This document shows, one piece after another, positions 1 through 5,150 of a stretch of DNA of 5,150 nucleotides (the stretch's first letter is position 1; the number at the start of each line of letters is the position of its first letter). The notes under the pieces are model-generated. The model was not told the DNA's origin. It did no database searches and saw nothing but the letters and a program-made list of their open reading frames with translations. The DNA is from Nitrosomonas eutropha (lineage in GTDB: Bacteria; Pseudomonadota; Gammaproteobacteria; Burkholderiales; Nitrosomonadaceae): assembly GCA_014584635.1 (NCBI GenBank), contig JACTML010000057.1, forward strand, positions 1-5,150. Direction: 5' to 3'. The translations under genes were made by a program, and so were the position numbers.

Positions 1-324
1 TCGCAGAAACTGATTATTGGCAACACCTGGTACTTCCACAGGATATTGAAAGGCAAGAAATATACCGGCACGCGCCCGCTCTTCCGGAGCCAATACAGAC
101 AGATCCTGGCCATCAAACAATAATGTTCCCTGAGTTACTTCATAACTTGGATGTCCGGCCAGTACTTTGGAAAAAGTACTTTTCCCCGAGCCGTTCAATC
201 CCATAATGGCATGGATTTCCCCGCTTCTGACTGTGATATCAACACCCTTAAGGATTTCAGTCCCACCAACAGTGGCATGCAGGTTACGAACCTCAAGCAA
301 AACCTTGCTGTTTGCATCTATCAT
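1..324 (-). CDS. sufC: SufC, Fe-S assembly ATPase (partial, N-terminal 108 residues)
   Basis: ABC-type ATPase of the SUF system. In the known family it binds SufB and SufD in the cytoplasm as the SufBC2D complex and uses ATP to drive conformational change during cluster assembly. The visible part has 108 codons without a stop, and the gene runs off the left edge; the family is usually about 250 residues. Seen here: the N-terminal beta strands with [11 protein letters not shown], the Walker A loop GLNGSGKST at residues 42-50, and the Q-loop [10 protein letters not shown] around Q93. The Walker A second residue is Leu, where many SufC proteins have Pro. The signature motif, Walker B and H-loop lie outside the window. 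The ATG at 322-324 shares bases with the sufB TGA at 321-323 (an ATGA overlap), suggesting translational coupling. It is cotranscribed with sufB and presumably under the IscR-controlled promoter. The identity is secure; the closest alternative, a generic ABC ATPase, is unlikely next to sufB. Confidence 0.96.
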   Translation of the reverse strand, partial: MIDANSKVLLEVRNLHATVGGTEILKGVDITVRSGEIHAIMGLNGSGKSTFSKVLAGHPSYEVTQGTLLFDGQDLSVLAPEERARAGIFLAFQYPVEVPGVANNQFLR

Positions 325-1757
325 CCGACACTCCCTTCCAGCTTGAAGCTGAGCAATTTAGTAGCCTCTACAGCAAACTCCAGGGGCAGCTGCTGAAAAA
401 CTTCTTTGCAGAAGCCATTAATAATCATTGAAACAGCCTCTTCTGCGTCAATACCGCGCTGTGCAAAATAAAACAGCTGATCTTCGCCGATTTTCGAAGT
501 TGATGCTTCATGTTCCACTTGTGCACTGTTGTTTTGCACCTGAATATAGGGAAATGTATGTGCGCCGCAGCGACTGCCGATCAGCATTGAATCGCATTGC
601 GAATAATTACGGGCATTCCTGGCAGTTGGTGCAATTCTTACCAAACCACGATAACTGCTATTGGATTGCCCGGCTGAAATCCCTTTGCTCACAATAGTAC
701 TGCGCGTATTGGCACCGATATGAATCATTTTGGTGCCGGTATCAGCCTGCTGATGATGATTGGTAACTGCAACGGAATAAAATTCTCCTACCGAGTTTTC
801 TCCGCGCAAAATACACGAAGGATATTTCCAGGTAATAGCCGAACCGGTTTCTACCTGAGTCCACGAGATACGGGAATTTCTGCCTTTGGCCAGGCCACGC
901 TTGGTCACAAAATTATAAATCCCCCCCACGCCATTCTCGTCTCCGGCATACCAGTTTTGTACTGTTGAATACTTGATGCTTGCATCATCCAGAGCAATCA
1001 GCTCGACAACAGCGGCATGGAGTTGATTCGAGTCAAAACGGGGAGCCGTACATCCCTCCAGATAAGAAACAGAAGCGCCTTCTTCCGCAATAATCAGCGT
1101 GCGTTCAAACTGTCCGGATTCTTCCGTGTTAATACGGAAGTAAGTGGATAAATCCATCGGACATTTGACTCCTTTAGGAATCAAGCAAAAAGAACCGTCT
1201 GTGAATACTGCAGAATTCAGTGCCGCATAGAAATTATCTCCCGGCGGGACAACGGTACCCAAGTACTGTCTGATCAGTTCAGGGTAACGCTGGACAGCTT
1301 CCGAGATCGAACAAAAGATAATGCCAACCTCTGCCAGTTTCTCCTTATAGGTTGTTGCAACCGAAACGCTATCGAAAATAACGTCAACTGCGACTCCAGC
1401 CAAGGCCGCACGTTCATTCATGGGAACCCCCAGCTTCTCAAACGTACGCAACAACTCAGGATCAACTTCATCCATACTGGCAAGTTTTTTCTTCGGCTTG
1501 GGCGCCGAATAGTAACTGATATCCTGGAAATCAATTTTTGGATACTTCACATTTTGCCAGGCAGGCTCAACCATCTTGAGCCATCTTTGATATGACTCCA
1601 ACCTGAATGCAAGCAGCCACTCAGGCTCATTCTTTTTTGAAGAAATCAGACGAATAATGTCTTCATTGAGACCTTTAGGAGCAACATCTGATTCAATGTT
1701 TGTAACGAAGCCGTGCTTATATGGCTGATTCACCAAATTTTGTAATGCAGCACTCAT
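321..1757 (-). CDS. sufB: SufB, Fe-S cluster assembly scaffold
   Basis: Scaffold subunit of SufBC2D, on which nascent Fe-S clusters are built in the cytoplasm. The protein has 478 residues against 495 in E. coli SufB, and the C-terminal half follows that protein closely. Visible landmarks are EGCTAP with C236 (equivalent to E. coli C254), [17 protein letters not shown] at 299-315, the [17 protein letters not shown] region, QCDSMLIG with C388 (E. coli C405), CGAHTFPY at 397-404, and the EHE triad at 415-417 (E. coli 432-434). These are residues reported as important for cluster assembly in E. coli. The N-terminal CxxCxxxC motif of enteric SufB is absent and accounts for most of the length difference. 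I chose the ATG at 1755-1757, preceded by AGGA with a 9-base spacer; an in-frame ATG at 1811 would begin inside sufA and adds a non-conserved stretch. It lies 19 bases after sufA and overlaps sufC by 4 bases. Confidence 0.97.
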   Translation of the reverse strand: MSAALQNLVNQPYKHGFVTNIESDVAPKGLNEDIIRLISSKKNEPEWLLAFRLESYQRWLKMVEPAWQNVKYPKIDFQDISYYSAPKPKKKLASMDEVDPELLRTFEKLGVPMNERAALAGVAVDVIFDSVSVATTYKEKLAEVGIIFCSISEAVQRYPELIRQYLGTVVPPGDNFYAALNSAVFTDGSFCLIPKGVKCPMDLSTYFRINTEESGQFERTLIIAEEGASVSYLEGCTAPRFDSNQLHAAVVELIALDDASIKYSTVQNWYAGDENGVGGIYNFVTKRGLAKGRNSRISWTQVETGSAITWKYPSCILRGENSVGEFYSVAVTNHHQQADTGTKMIHIGANTRSTIVSKGISAGQSNSSYRGLVRIAPTARNARNYSQCDSMLIGSRCGAHTFPYIQVQNNSAQVEHEASTSKIGEDQLFYFAQRGIDAEEAVSMIINGFCKEVFQQLPLEFAVEATKLLSFKLEGSVG

Positions 1758-1776
1758 TTTTATAATTCCTGTATTC

Positions 1777-2106
1777 CTAGGTTTTAAGGCTGAAGCTTTC
1801 TCCGCAGCCACAAGTGTTATCGATATTCGGATTGCTGAATTTAAAAGAGCTGTTTAGTCCCTCCTGGACAAAATCAATTTCAGATCCATCAATAAAGGAT
1901 AATTGATCGCGTTTGACGATGACCTTGGCGTCATTTGATTCAAACAACTGATCGTCATCCAGTACGTCATCAGCGTAATCAAAGCTGTAAGCAAACCCTG
2001 AACATCCTGATTTCTTCACTCCCAGCCGCAATGCAATCCCTTTACCCCGCTTGTCCAGCTGATGTCGAATCTGCCTGGCAGCACGCTCAGTCAACGTAAT
2101 CGTCAT
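1777..2106 (-). CDS. sufA: SufA/IscA-type (A-type) Fe-S carrier protein
   Basis: A-type carrier that in the known family receives clusters from the scaffold and passes them to apoproteins in the cytoplasm. The protein has 109 residues, the usual length. It shows the family cysteines: C35 in [10 protein letters not shown], and C99 and C101 in NTCGCGESF near the C terminus, together with the conserved [18 protein letters not shown] segment at 71-88. These are the expected cluster ligands. By sequence it resembles IscA about as much as SufA; I name it sufA because it sits directly before sufB. The ATG at 2104-2106 was chosen because AAGG lies 6 bases upstream and family homology begins at MTITLTERA; the longer reading frame starting at 2181 would run back into iscR. 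It is separated by 25 bases from iscR and 19 from sufB, consistent with one transcript. ErpA is a less likely alternative. Confidence 0.92.
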   Translation of the reverse strand: MTITLTERAARQIRHQLDKRGKGIALRLGVKKSGCSGFAYSFDYADDVLDDDQLFESNDAKVIVKRDQLSFIDGSEIDFVQEGLNSSFKFSNPNIDNTCGCGESFSLKT

Positions 2107-2131
2107 AATCCACCTTGCCACAAACAAATGA

Positions 2132-2599
2132 TCAAAATGCAGCTTCCCGCATATCGTACAATTTAACAACTGCCTGCTCACGCTGCAGCTCGCGCTGACT
2201 CTGCTCTTCCACCAGCTGTTCCAAAGTCACATTACCAAGATAATCAAAGATGATCTCGTTCAGCTTCGCCCACAAATCATGTGTCATGCACTTGCTGTCG
2301 CCCAGACAGTTTTCCTTGCCACCGCATTGCGTACTATCGATAGGTTCGTCCACAGCCAGAATAATGTCAGCAACCGATACCTCATCCAATCCTTTTGCCA
2401 GACAATATCCCCCCCCGGGCCCACGCACACTTTCAACCAGCTTGCGCTGGCGCAGCTTGGAAAATAATTGTTCCAGATAAGACAATGAAATTCTTTGCCG
2501 TTCACTGATATCAGCCAGTGTAACCGGCCCGCTCCCATGCCGTATTGCGATATCTAAAAGAGCTGTTACCGCAAACCGTCCCTTTGTTGTCAATCTCAT
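2132..2599 (-). CDS. iscR: IscR, Fe-S cluster-sensing transcriptional regulator (Rrf2 family)
   Basis: Winged-helix regulator that, in its family, binds a [2Fe-2S] cluster and represses Fe-S biogenesis genes when clusters are plentiful. The protein has 155 residues. Residues 1-65 form the helix-turn-helix and wing: [18 protein letters not shown], then [21 protein letters not shown] with E43, then the wing VRGPGGGY. The cluster ligands C92, C98 and C104 plus H107 are all present at the same numbers as in E. coli IscR. The C-terminal tail is charged and variable. An additional cysteine, C66, follows the wing glycines. The ATG at 2597-2599 is preceded by AAGAGG with a 5-base spacer; the longer frame to 2641 adds 14 non-family residues. 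It is the first gene of the operon ahead of sufA, sufB and sufC, and a type 1 operator overlaps its promoter, so it very likely represses itself and the suf genes. The wing glycines are encoded by a run of eight G bases (2409-2416). Confidence 0.96.
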   Translation of the reverse strand: MRLTTKGRFAVTALLDIAIRHGSGPVTLADISERQRISLSYLEQLFSKLRQRKLVESVRGPGGGYCLAKGLDEVSVADIILAVDEPIDSTQCGGKENCLGDSKCMTHDLWAKLNEIIFDYLGNVTLEQLVEEQSQRELQREQAVVKLYDMREAAF

Positions 2600-2667
2600 T
2601 TCAACCTCTTTAGCATGTAATTTTAAAGCGATTAGAACCACTTACCGCAAACCTCCCAAGAGGGGGA

Positions 2668-2696
2668 ACTATATAATACCTGACTATATTAGTCAA
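2668..2696 (-). promoter_or_regulatory. Sigma-70 promoter of iscR-sufABC
   Basis: On the minus strand there is a -35 box TTGACT (2696-2691), a 17-base spacer, and a -10 box TATAGT (2673-2668). Transcription would start near 2661, giving a leader of roughly 60 bases before the iscR ATG at 2599. The spacing and both boxes are close to consensus, and the position fits the start of the operon. The IscR operator overlies the -35 box and spacer. An alternative -10 (TATTAT, four bases upstream) has poorer spacing. Confidence 0.8.
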
Positions 2697-2700
2697 CTAT
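2676..2700. promoter_or_regulatory. Type 1 IscR operator
   Basis: The plus strand reads ATACCTGACT, then ATATT, then AGTCAACTAT. This fits every position of the type 1 IscR consensus as I recall it (ATASYYGACT, R, three A/T, Y, AGTCRRSTAT). It is an imperfect 25-base dyad. It covers the -35 element and most of the spacer of the predicted iscR promoter, which is the arrangement expected for repression by cluster-loaded IscR. The match is read by eye and binding is inferred. An 8-base palindrome ACTATAGT straddles its right edge (2696-2703), and the following AGTCGAG could be a degenerate second half-site. Confidence 0.88.
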
Positions 2701-2721
2701 AGTCGAGGGCAAATTCTGTTG

Positions 2722-2750
2722 TTGCGAAACGAAAGCAAACACTTTATATT
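2722..2750 (+). promoter_or_regulatory. Predicted sigma-70 promoter of leuA and its leader
   Basis: There is a -35 box TTGCGA (2722-2727), a 17-base spacer, and a -10 box TATATT (2745-2750) on the plus strand. The predicted start is around 2756-2758, at or next to the ATG of the small leader frame. The -35 match is moderate (TTG plus a terminal A), the -10 is good and the spacing is optimal. It is divergent from the iscR promoter: the two -35 boxes are separated by 25 bases (2697-2721). No other plus-strand promoter of similar quality was seen between here and leuA. Confidence 0.6.
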
Positions 2751-2757
2751 TGCCAAC

Positions 2758-2856
2758 ATGATTCAGCTTACCCAAAACATACTCTTTCTCCGCTCCTCCT
2801 CCTGCCCGATAGCTCTGCTATGCCTGACCGGACGACTGCTGCGCCCTGTGCGCTAA
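2758..2856 (+). CDS. Putative leucine-rich leader peptide upstream of leuA
   Basis: A 32-codon frame from ATG to TAA. It begins MIQLTQNILFLR, continues SSSCPIALLCL, and ends TGRLLRPVR. Eight of 32 residues are leucine, five of them in the last 13, including two Leu-Leu pairs (codons CTG CTA at 2815-2820 and CTG CTG at 2836-2841). A short frame with tandem codons for the pathway product, ending about 100 bases before a leucine biosynthetic gene, is the arrangement of classical attenuation leaders such as leuL of enteric bacteria. It has no Shine-Dalgarno sequence, and the predicted transcription start falls at or within a few bases of its ATG, so it would be translated as a leaderless message. 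I do not recognise the peptide sequence. It could be a chance frame; the leucine content alone is not decisive because leucine is common. Confidence 0.5.
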   Translation: MIQLTQNILFLRSSSCPIALLCLTGRLLRPVR

Positions 2857-2925
2857 TTATTCCAATCATTTCCCAATCTGTTTGAAGTGTAGGGGCTGGT
2901 ACACCAACCAGTCATTTGTCCGGTT
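2826..2925 (+). promoter_or_regulatory. Possible long-range helix joining leader codons to the leuA upstream region
   Basis: GACCGGACGA (2826-2835), inside the leucine-rich end of the small frame, is complementary to TTGTCCGGTT (2916-2925): ten pairs, two of them G-U, with the core ACCGGAC/GTCCGGT perfect. The helix would enclose the 2894-2913 hairpin and leave only two bases between them. Ribosomes on the Leu codons at 2824-2841 would cover the 5' arm. That is how an attenuation switch could work, but no clear terminator or ribosome-site block was found as the alternative state. Confidence 0.35.
2894..2913 (+). promoter_or_regulatory. RNA hairpin in the leuA leader
   Basis: GGCTGGT (2894-2900) pairs with ACCAGTC (2907-2913), seven pairs with one G-U, around a six-base loop ACACCA. 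It is followed by ATTTGT, too weak a U tract for a confident intrinsic terminator. It lies between the small leader frame and the leuA ribosome binding site (TGGAG at 2943-2947). It may be part of a regulatory structure; the pairing is seen, the role is inferred. Confidence 0.45.
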
Positions 2926-2954
2926 TTCGCCAGAAATAATAGTGGAGTAAAACA

Positions 2955-4487
2955 ATGAAAGAACATTTGGTTATTTTTGATACGACATTGCGTGATGGAG
3001 AGCAAAGCCCCGGCGCCTCCATGACCATGGAAGAAAAGGTGCGTATCGCCAGGCAATTAGAACGAATGGGGGTAGATGTAATCGAGGCGGGCTTTCCAGC
3101 GGCATCAAAAGGTGATTTCGAAGCGGTCAGGGCTGTAGCTGAAGCCGTCAGTAACAGCACGGTATGTGGCCTTTCGCGCGCAATTGAAGCGGATATCAAT
3201 CGCGCTGGTGAAGCCTTGCGGATAAATCGCAATATTCGCATTCATACCTTTATTGCCACCTCACCGATTCACATGAAAAACAAGCTGCGCATGTCGCCTG
3301 ATCAGGTTGTCGAACAGGCTGTCAAAGCAGTCAAGTGGGCGCGCCAGTATACGGATAATATTGAGTTTTCTCCGGAAGATGCCGGACGATCCGAGATTGA
3401 CTTCCTTTGCCGGATTCTGGAAGCAGTCATAAATGTCGGTGCCCGGACGTTAAATATTCCGGATACGGTGGGTTATACCATGCCGGACCAGTTTGGCAGC
3501 CTGATCCGCACGCTGCGTGAACGTATTCCGAATTCTGATAAAGCTGTTTTCTCCGTTCATTGTCATAATGATCTCGGTTTGGCTGTAGCCAATTCACTAT
3601 CTGCTGTCATGAACGGCGCACGTCAGATTGAATGTACGATCAATGGTCTTGGTGAACGCGCCGGCAATGCAGCGCTTGAAGAAATAGTCATGGCCGTACG
3701 TACGCGACAGGATTATTTTCCGTGCGATACATGCATCGATACGACTCAGATCGTATCTACCAGCAAACTGGTTTCGGGAATTACCGGATTTCCGGTACAG
3801 CCCAACAAAGCTATCGTTGGTGCCAACGCCTTCGCTCATGAATCCGGTATTCATCAGGACGGTGTCCTTAAACATCGTGAAACCTATGAAATCATGCGGG
3901 CTGAGGATGTTGGCTGGGGAGCAAACAAATTATTATTAGGCAAACATTCCGGTCGAAATGCATTCCGCAGTCGTTTGAAAGAACTGGGAATCGAACTGGA
4001 ATCAGAAGAAAAACTGAACACCATGTTCACGCGCTTCAAGGATCTTGCAGATAAAAAGCATGAAATTTTTGATGAAGATCTGCACGCACTTGTTTCAGAT
4101 GAAGCGCAAATACCAGAGGAACATTATCGCCTGCTTTCACTGATCGCACGTAGCGAAACCGGAGAAAAACCCTTTGCGCAAGTTGTTATCGCCACAGAAA
4201 ATAACGAGCAGCAGGCGGAATCAGAAGGAAGCGGCCCGGTAGATGCCGCATTTCGTGCTATTGAAAAGATATTGGACAGTCAGGCGGAATTGCAGTTATT
4301 TTCTGTAAACAATATTACCAGCGGAACAGATGCGTTGGGCGAAGTCACTGTTCGTCTGCAAAAATCCGGACGAATCGTTAATGGTCATGGTGCAGATATA
4401 GATATTATCACTGCTTCCGCCAAGGCTTATCTCAACGCCTGCAACAAGCTGCATTCCAGCCTGGAACGCACACATCCGCAGGTTTAG
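2955..4487 (+). CDS. leuA: LeuA, 2-isopropylmalate synthase
   Basis: Catalyses condensation of acetyl-CoA with 2-oxoisovalerate to 2-isopropylmalate, the first committed step of leucine synthesis, in the cytoplasm. The protein has 510 residues, normal for the bacterial type. The N-terminal catalytic TIM barrel contains [13 protein letters not shown] (8-20, with R13 and metal ligand D14), VHCHNDLG (201-208, metal ligands H202 and H204), NGLGERAGN (230-238) and HESGIHQDG (295-303). A linker leads to the C-terminal LeuA regulatory domain (about 395-500), with [18 protein letters not shown] near the end; in the family this domain binds leucine for feedback inhibition. The start at 2955 is supported by TGGAG seven bases upstream and by homology starting at once. 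No other leu or ilv gene is adjacent. Expression may be set by the upstream leader frame and RNA structures, and it ends in a strong terminator. Homocitrate and citramalate synthases are related, but the full-length match to LeuA makes those unlikely. Confidence 0.97.
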   Translation: MKEHLVIFDTTLRDGEQSPGASMTMEEKVRIARQLERMGVDVIEAGFPAASKGDFEAVRAVAEAVSNSTVCGLSRAIEADINRAGEALRINRNIRIHTFIATSPIHMKNKLRMSPDQVVEQAVKAVKWARQYTDNIEFSPEDAGRSEIDFLCRILEAVINVGARTLNIPDTVGYTMPDQFGSLIRTLRERIPNSDKAVFSVHCHNDLGLAVANSLSAVMNGARQIECTINGLGERAGNAALEEIVMAVRTRQDYFPCDTCIDTTQIVSTSKLVSGITGFPVQPNKAIVGANAFAHESGIHQDGVLKHRETYEIMRAEDVGWGANKLLLGKHSGRNAFRSRLKELGIELESEEKLNTMFTRFKDLADKKHEIFDEDLHALVSDEAQIPEEHYRLLSLIARSETGEKPFAQVVIATENNEQQAESEGSGPVDAAFRAIEKILDSQAELQLFSVNNITSGTDALGEVTVRLQKSGRIVNGHGADIDIITASAKAYLNACNKLHSSLERTHPQV

Positions 4488-4492
4488 TCCGG

Positions 4493-4522
4493 CTCCGGTG
4501 CAGGCCATGTACCGGAGTTTTT
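4493..4522 (+). terminator. Intrinsic terminator of leuA
   Basis: CTCCGGTGCA (4493-4502) pairs with TGTACCGGAG (4508-4517), a ten-base-pair stem with one G-U and a five-base loop GGCCA. It is followed at once by TTTTT (4518-4522). It starts five bases after the leuA stop codon. It separates leuA from the downstream thioredoxin-like gene, which therefore probably has its own promoter or depends on readthrough. Confidence 0.9.
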
Positions 4523-4570
4523 ATAAAGCAAGCCTGTAGTTTGCGACTCAAATTATCTGAAGCGAAACAT

Positions 4571-5038
4571 ATGATGAAACGACAGTGGGGAATTGTAGTT
4601 CTGTTTGCTCTGCTTTTATGTCTGCCAGTTAAAATTGTTGAGGCATACGGCTTTCATTTTGAGGATAGTGCCGGAAAAACCCACACTTTATCGGAATACA
4701 GAGGGAAATGGGTTCTGGTTAATTTTTGGGCAACGTGGTGCCCGCCCTGCCTGAAAGAAATTCCGGATTTATCAAAGTTGTCCCAGGAAAGGAACGATCT
4801 CGTAATCATTGGAATAGCAATGGAATATGACAGAACTGAAGATGTGATGCAGTTCGCAGAGAAAATGAAAATTCCCTATCCGATCATACTGGGTGACAGA
4901 ACTACCGCTGCTCAGATTGGAGACGATATTTCGTTGTTACCAAGCACTTACCTGTTTGATCCTGATGGAAAACCTGCTGCACGCAAGATCGGGCTGATTA
5001 CTCGCGCTGAAATTGAAACTTTCATTGATGCCCATTGA
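4571..5038 (+). CDS. Exported TlpA/ResA-type thioredoxin-fold protein
   Basis: Predicted periplasmic thiol-disulfide protein of 155 residues. It has an N-terminal signal peptide (KR at 3-4, hydrophobic core about 7-20, probable cleavage after V-E-A at residue 25), a thioredoxin fold with NFWATWCPPCLKEIP containing the CPPC active site (C57 and C60), and a probable cis-proline at P124 in LLPSTYLFDPDG. The WCPPC site is typical of TlpA/ResA/CcmG proteins, which reduce disulfides in cytochrome c maturation or other envelope proteins; this copy has no linked cytochrome genes, so its client is unknown. I chose the ATG at 4571 because signal-peptide features begin there; ATG 4574 is equally possible, and a TTG at 4541 would place ten extra polar residues in front. 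The ribosome site (GAAGCG) is weak. It follows the leuA terminator and converges with the gene at 5053, with 14 bases between stops. No clear promoter was found. Confidence 0.88.
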   Translation: MMKRQWGIVVLFALLLCLPVKIVEAYGFHFEDSAGKTHTLSEYRGKWVLVNFWATWCPPCLKEIPDLSKLSQERNDLVIIGIAMEYDRTEDVMQFAEKMKIPYPIILGDRTTAAQIGDDISLLPSTYLFDPDGKPAARKIGLITRAEIETFIDAH

Positions 5039-5052
5039 GCGCGATGATCGAA

Positions 5053-5150
5053 TTATTGCGCAGCTGTGGAGTACGTCCAATGACGGCGCCAGGCGCCCAG
5101 CACAAGGTTGGGATAATCCGCCTTACCCAGACTGCCGTTATATCTTCCGA
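5053..5150 (-). CDS. C-terminal end of a probable lytic transglycosylase (partial)
   Basis: Only the last 31 codons and the TAA stop (5053-5055) are in the window; the gene continues past the right edge. The tail begins GRYNGSLGKADYPNLV and contains LGAWRRHW before the stop. A C-terminal RYNGS followed by a YPxxV segment and AW-R-W is what I recall from SLT-type murein transglycosylases, which cleave the glycan strands of peptidoglycan. This is pattern recall on a short piece, and the catalytic glutamate region is not visible. The other two minus-strand frames are either stop-broken or show no family resemblance. It converges with the thioredoxin-like gene; no convincing shared terminator was seen in the 14-base gap. 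Confidence 0.65.
   Translation of the reverse strand, partial: GRYNGSLGKADYPNLVLGAWRRHWTYSTAAQ

Noticed and set aside
720..968. Plus-strand open frames opposite sufB (also 151-396 and 428-697)
   Set aside because: They lie antisense to strongly conserved sufC/sufB coding sequence, and their translations show no domain or ribosome site.
1758..1811. Longer SufB start at 1811
   Set aside because: It would begin inside sufA and adds 18 residues outside the family; the ATG at 1757 has AGGA upstream.
2107..2181. Longer SufA start at 2181
   Set aside because: It overlaps the iscR C terminus and adds 25 unconserved residues; the ATG at 2106 has AAGG six bases upstream.
2250..2538. Open frames on both strands overlapping iscR
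   Set aside because: They are shadows of the IscR reading frame, whose ligands and helix-turn-helix are intact.
2820..2885. A 22-codon frame (ATG at 2820, beginning MPDRTT) overlapping the leader frame and containing several Ile
   Set aside because: It has no ribosome site, lies in another frame of the better-placed Leu-rich frame, and has little Leu; probably chance.
2894..2922. Intrinsic terminator (attenuator) at the leader hairpin
   Set aside because: The stem is reasonable, but the following bases ATTTGT are not a proper U tract, so it is listed as a hairpin only.
2853..3241. Minus-strand frames across the leuA start
   Set aside because: They are antisense to the conserved LeuA N terminus and have no recognisable features; the same holds for 3597-3875 and 4296-4508.
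5039..5052. Bidirectional terminator between the convergent genes
   Set aside because: Only short GCGC and CGAT complementarities are present, with no stable stem plus U tract.
1..5150. Mobile elements, CRISPR, tRNA/rRNA, toxin-antitoxin or defence genes
   Set aside because: No transposase or integrase frames, spaced direct repeats, or RNA gene signatures were seen on either strand.

Overview
The window looks like a chromosomal segment of a betaproteobacterium, most likely an ammonia oxidiser of the Nitrosomonas group. I infer this from the style of the LeuA, IscR and Suf proteins and the moderate base composition; no search was run. There are no transposases, integrases, phage genes, CRISPR arrays or tRNA/rRNA genes. 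Coding is dense and the genes are intact apart from the two cut by the window edges.

Left half, minus strand (positions 2700 down to 1): an iron-sulfur cluster assembly operon in the order iscR, sufA, sufB, sufC. Gaps are short (25 and 19 bases), and sufB and sufC overlap by 4 bases. sufC runs off the left edge. IscR is the [2Fe-2S] repressor that senses cluster supply, SufA is an A-type carrier, SufB is the scaffold and SufC its ATPase. The operon promoter lies at 2668-2696 and is overlapped by a full match to the type 1 IscR operator (2676-2700). This indicates that IscR represses its own synthesis and the SUF genes behind it.

Middle, 2600-2954: a 355-base divergent regulatory region with no previously obvious gene. 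It holds the minus-strand iscR promoter and operator, a plus-strand promoter (2722-2750), and a 32-codon leucine-rich open reading frame (2758-2856) upstream of leuA. Leader RNA after it can form at least one hairpin and a long-range helix. The best reading is a leucine leader peptide controlling leuA. It has no Shine-Dalgarno sequence and begins where transcription is predicted to begin. This is the most interesting part of the window.

Right half, plus strand: leuA (2-isopropylmalate synthase, first committed step of leucine synthesis), closed by a strong intrinsic terminator at 4493-4522. It is followed by a small exported thioredoxin-fold protein of the TlpA/ResA type. Converging on that gene from the right edge is the C-terminal tail of a minus-strand gene, probably a lytic transglycosylase.

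The two metabolic halves may be linked: LeuC/LeuD isopropylmalate isomerase, which acts after LeuA, is a [4Fe-4S] enzyme, and the IscR operator sits just upstream of the predicted leuA promoter. That link is inference only.
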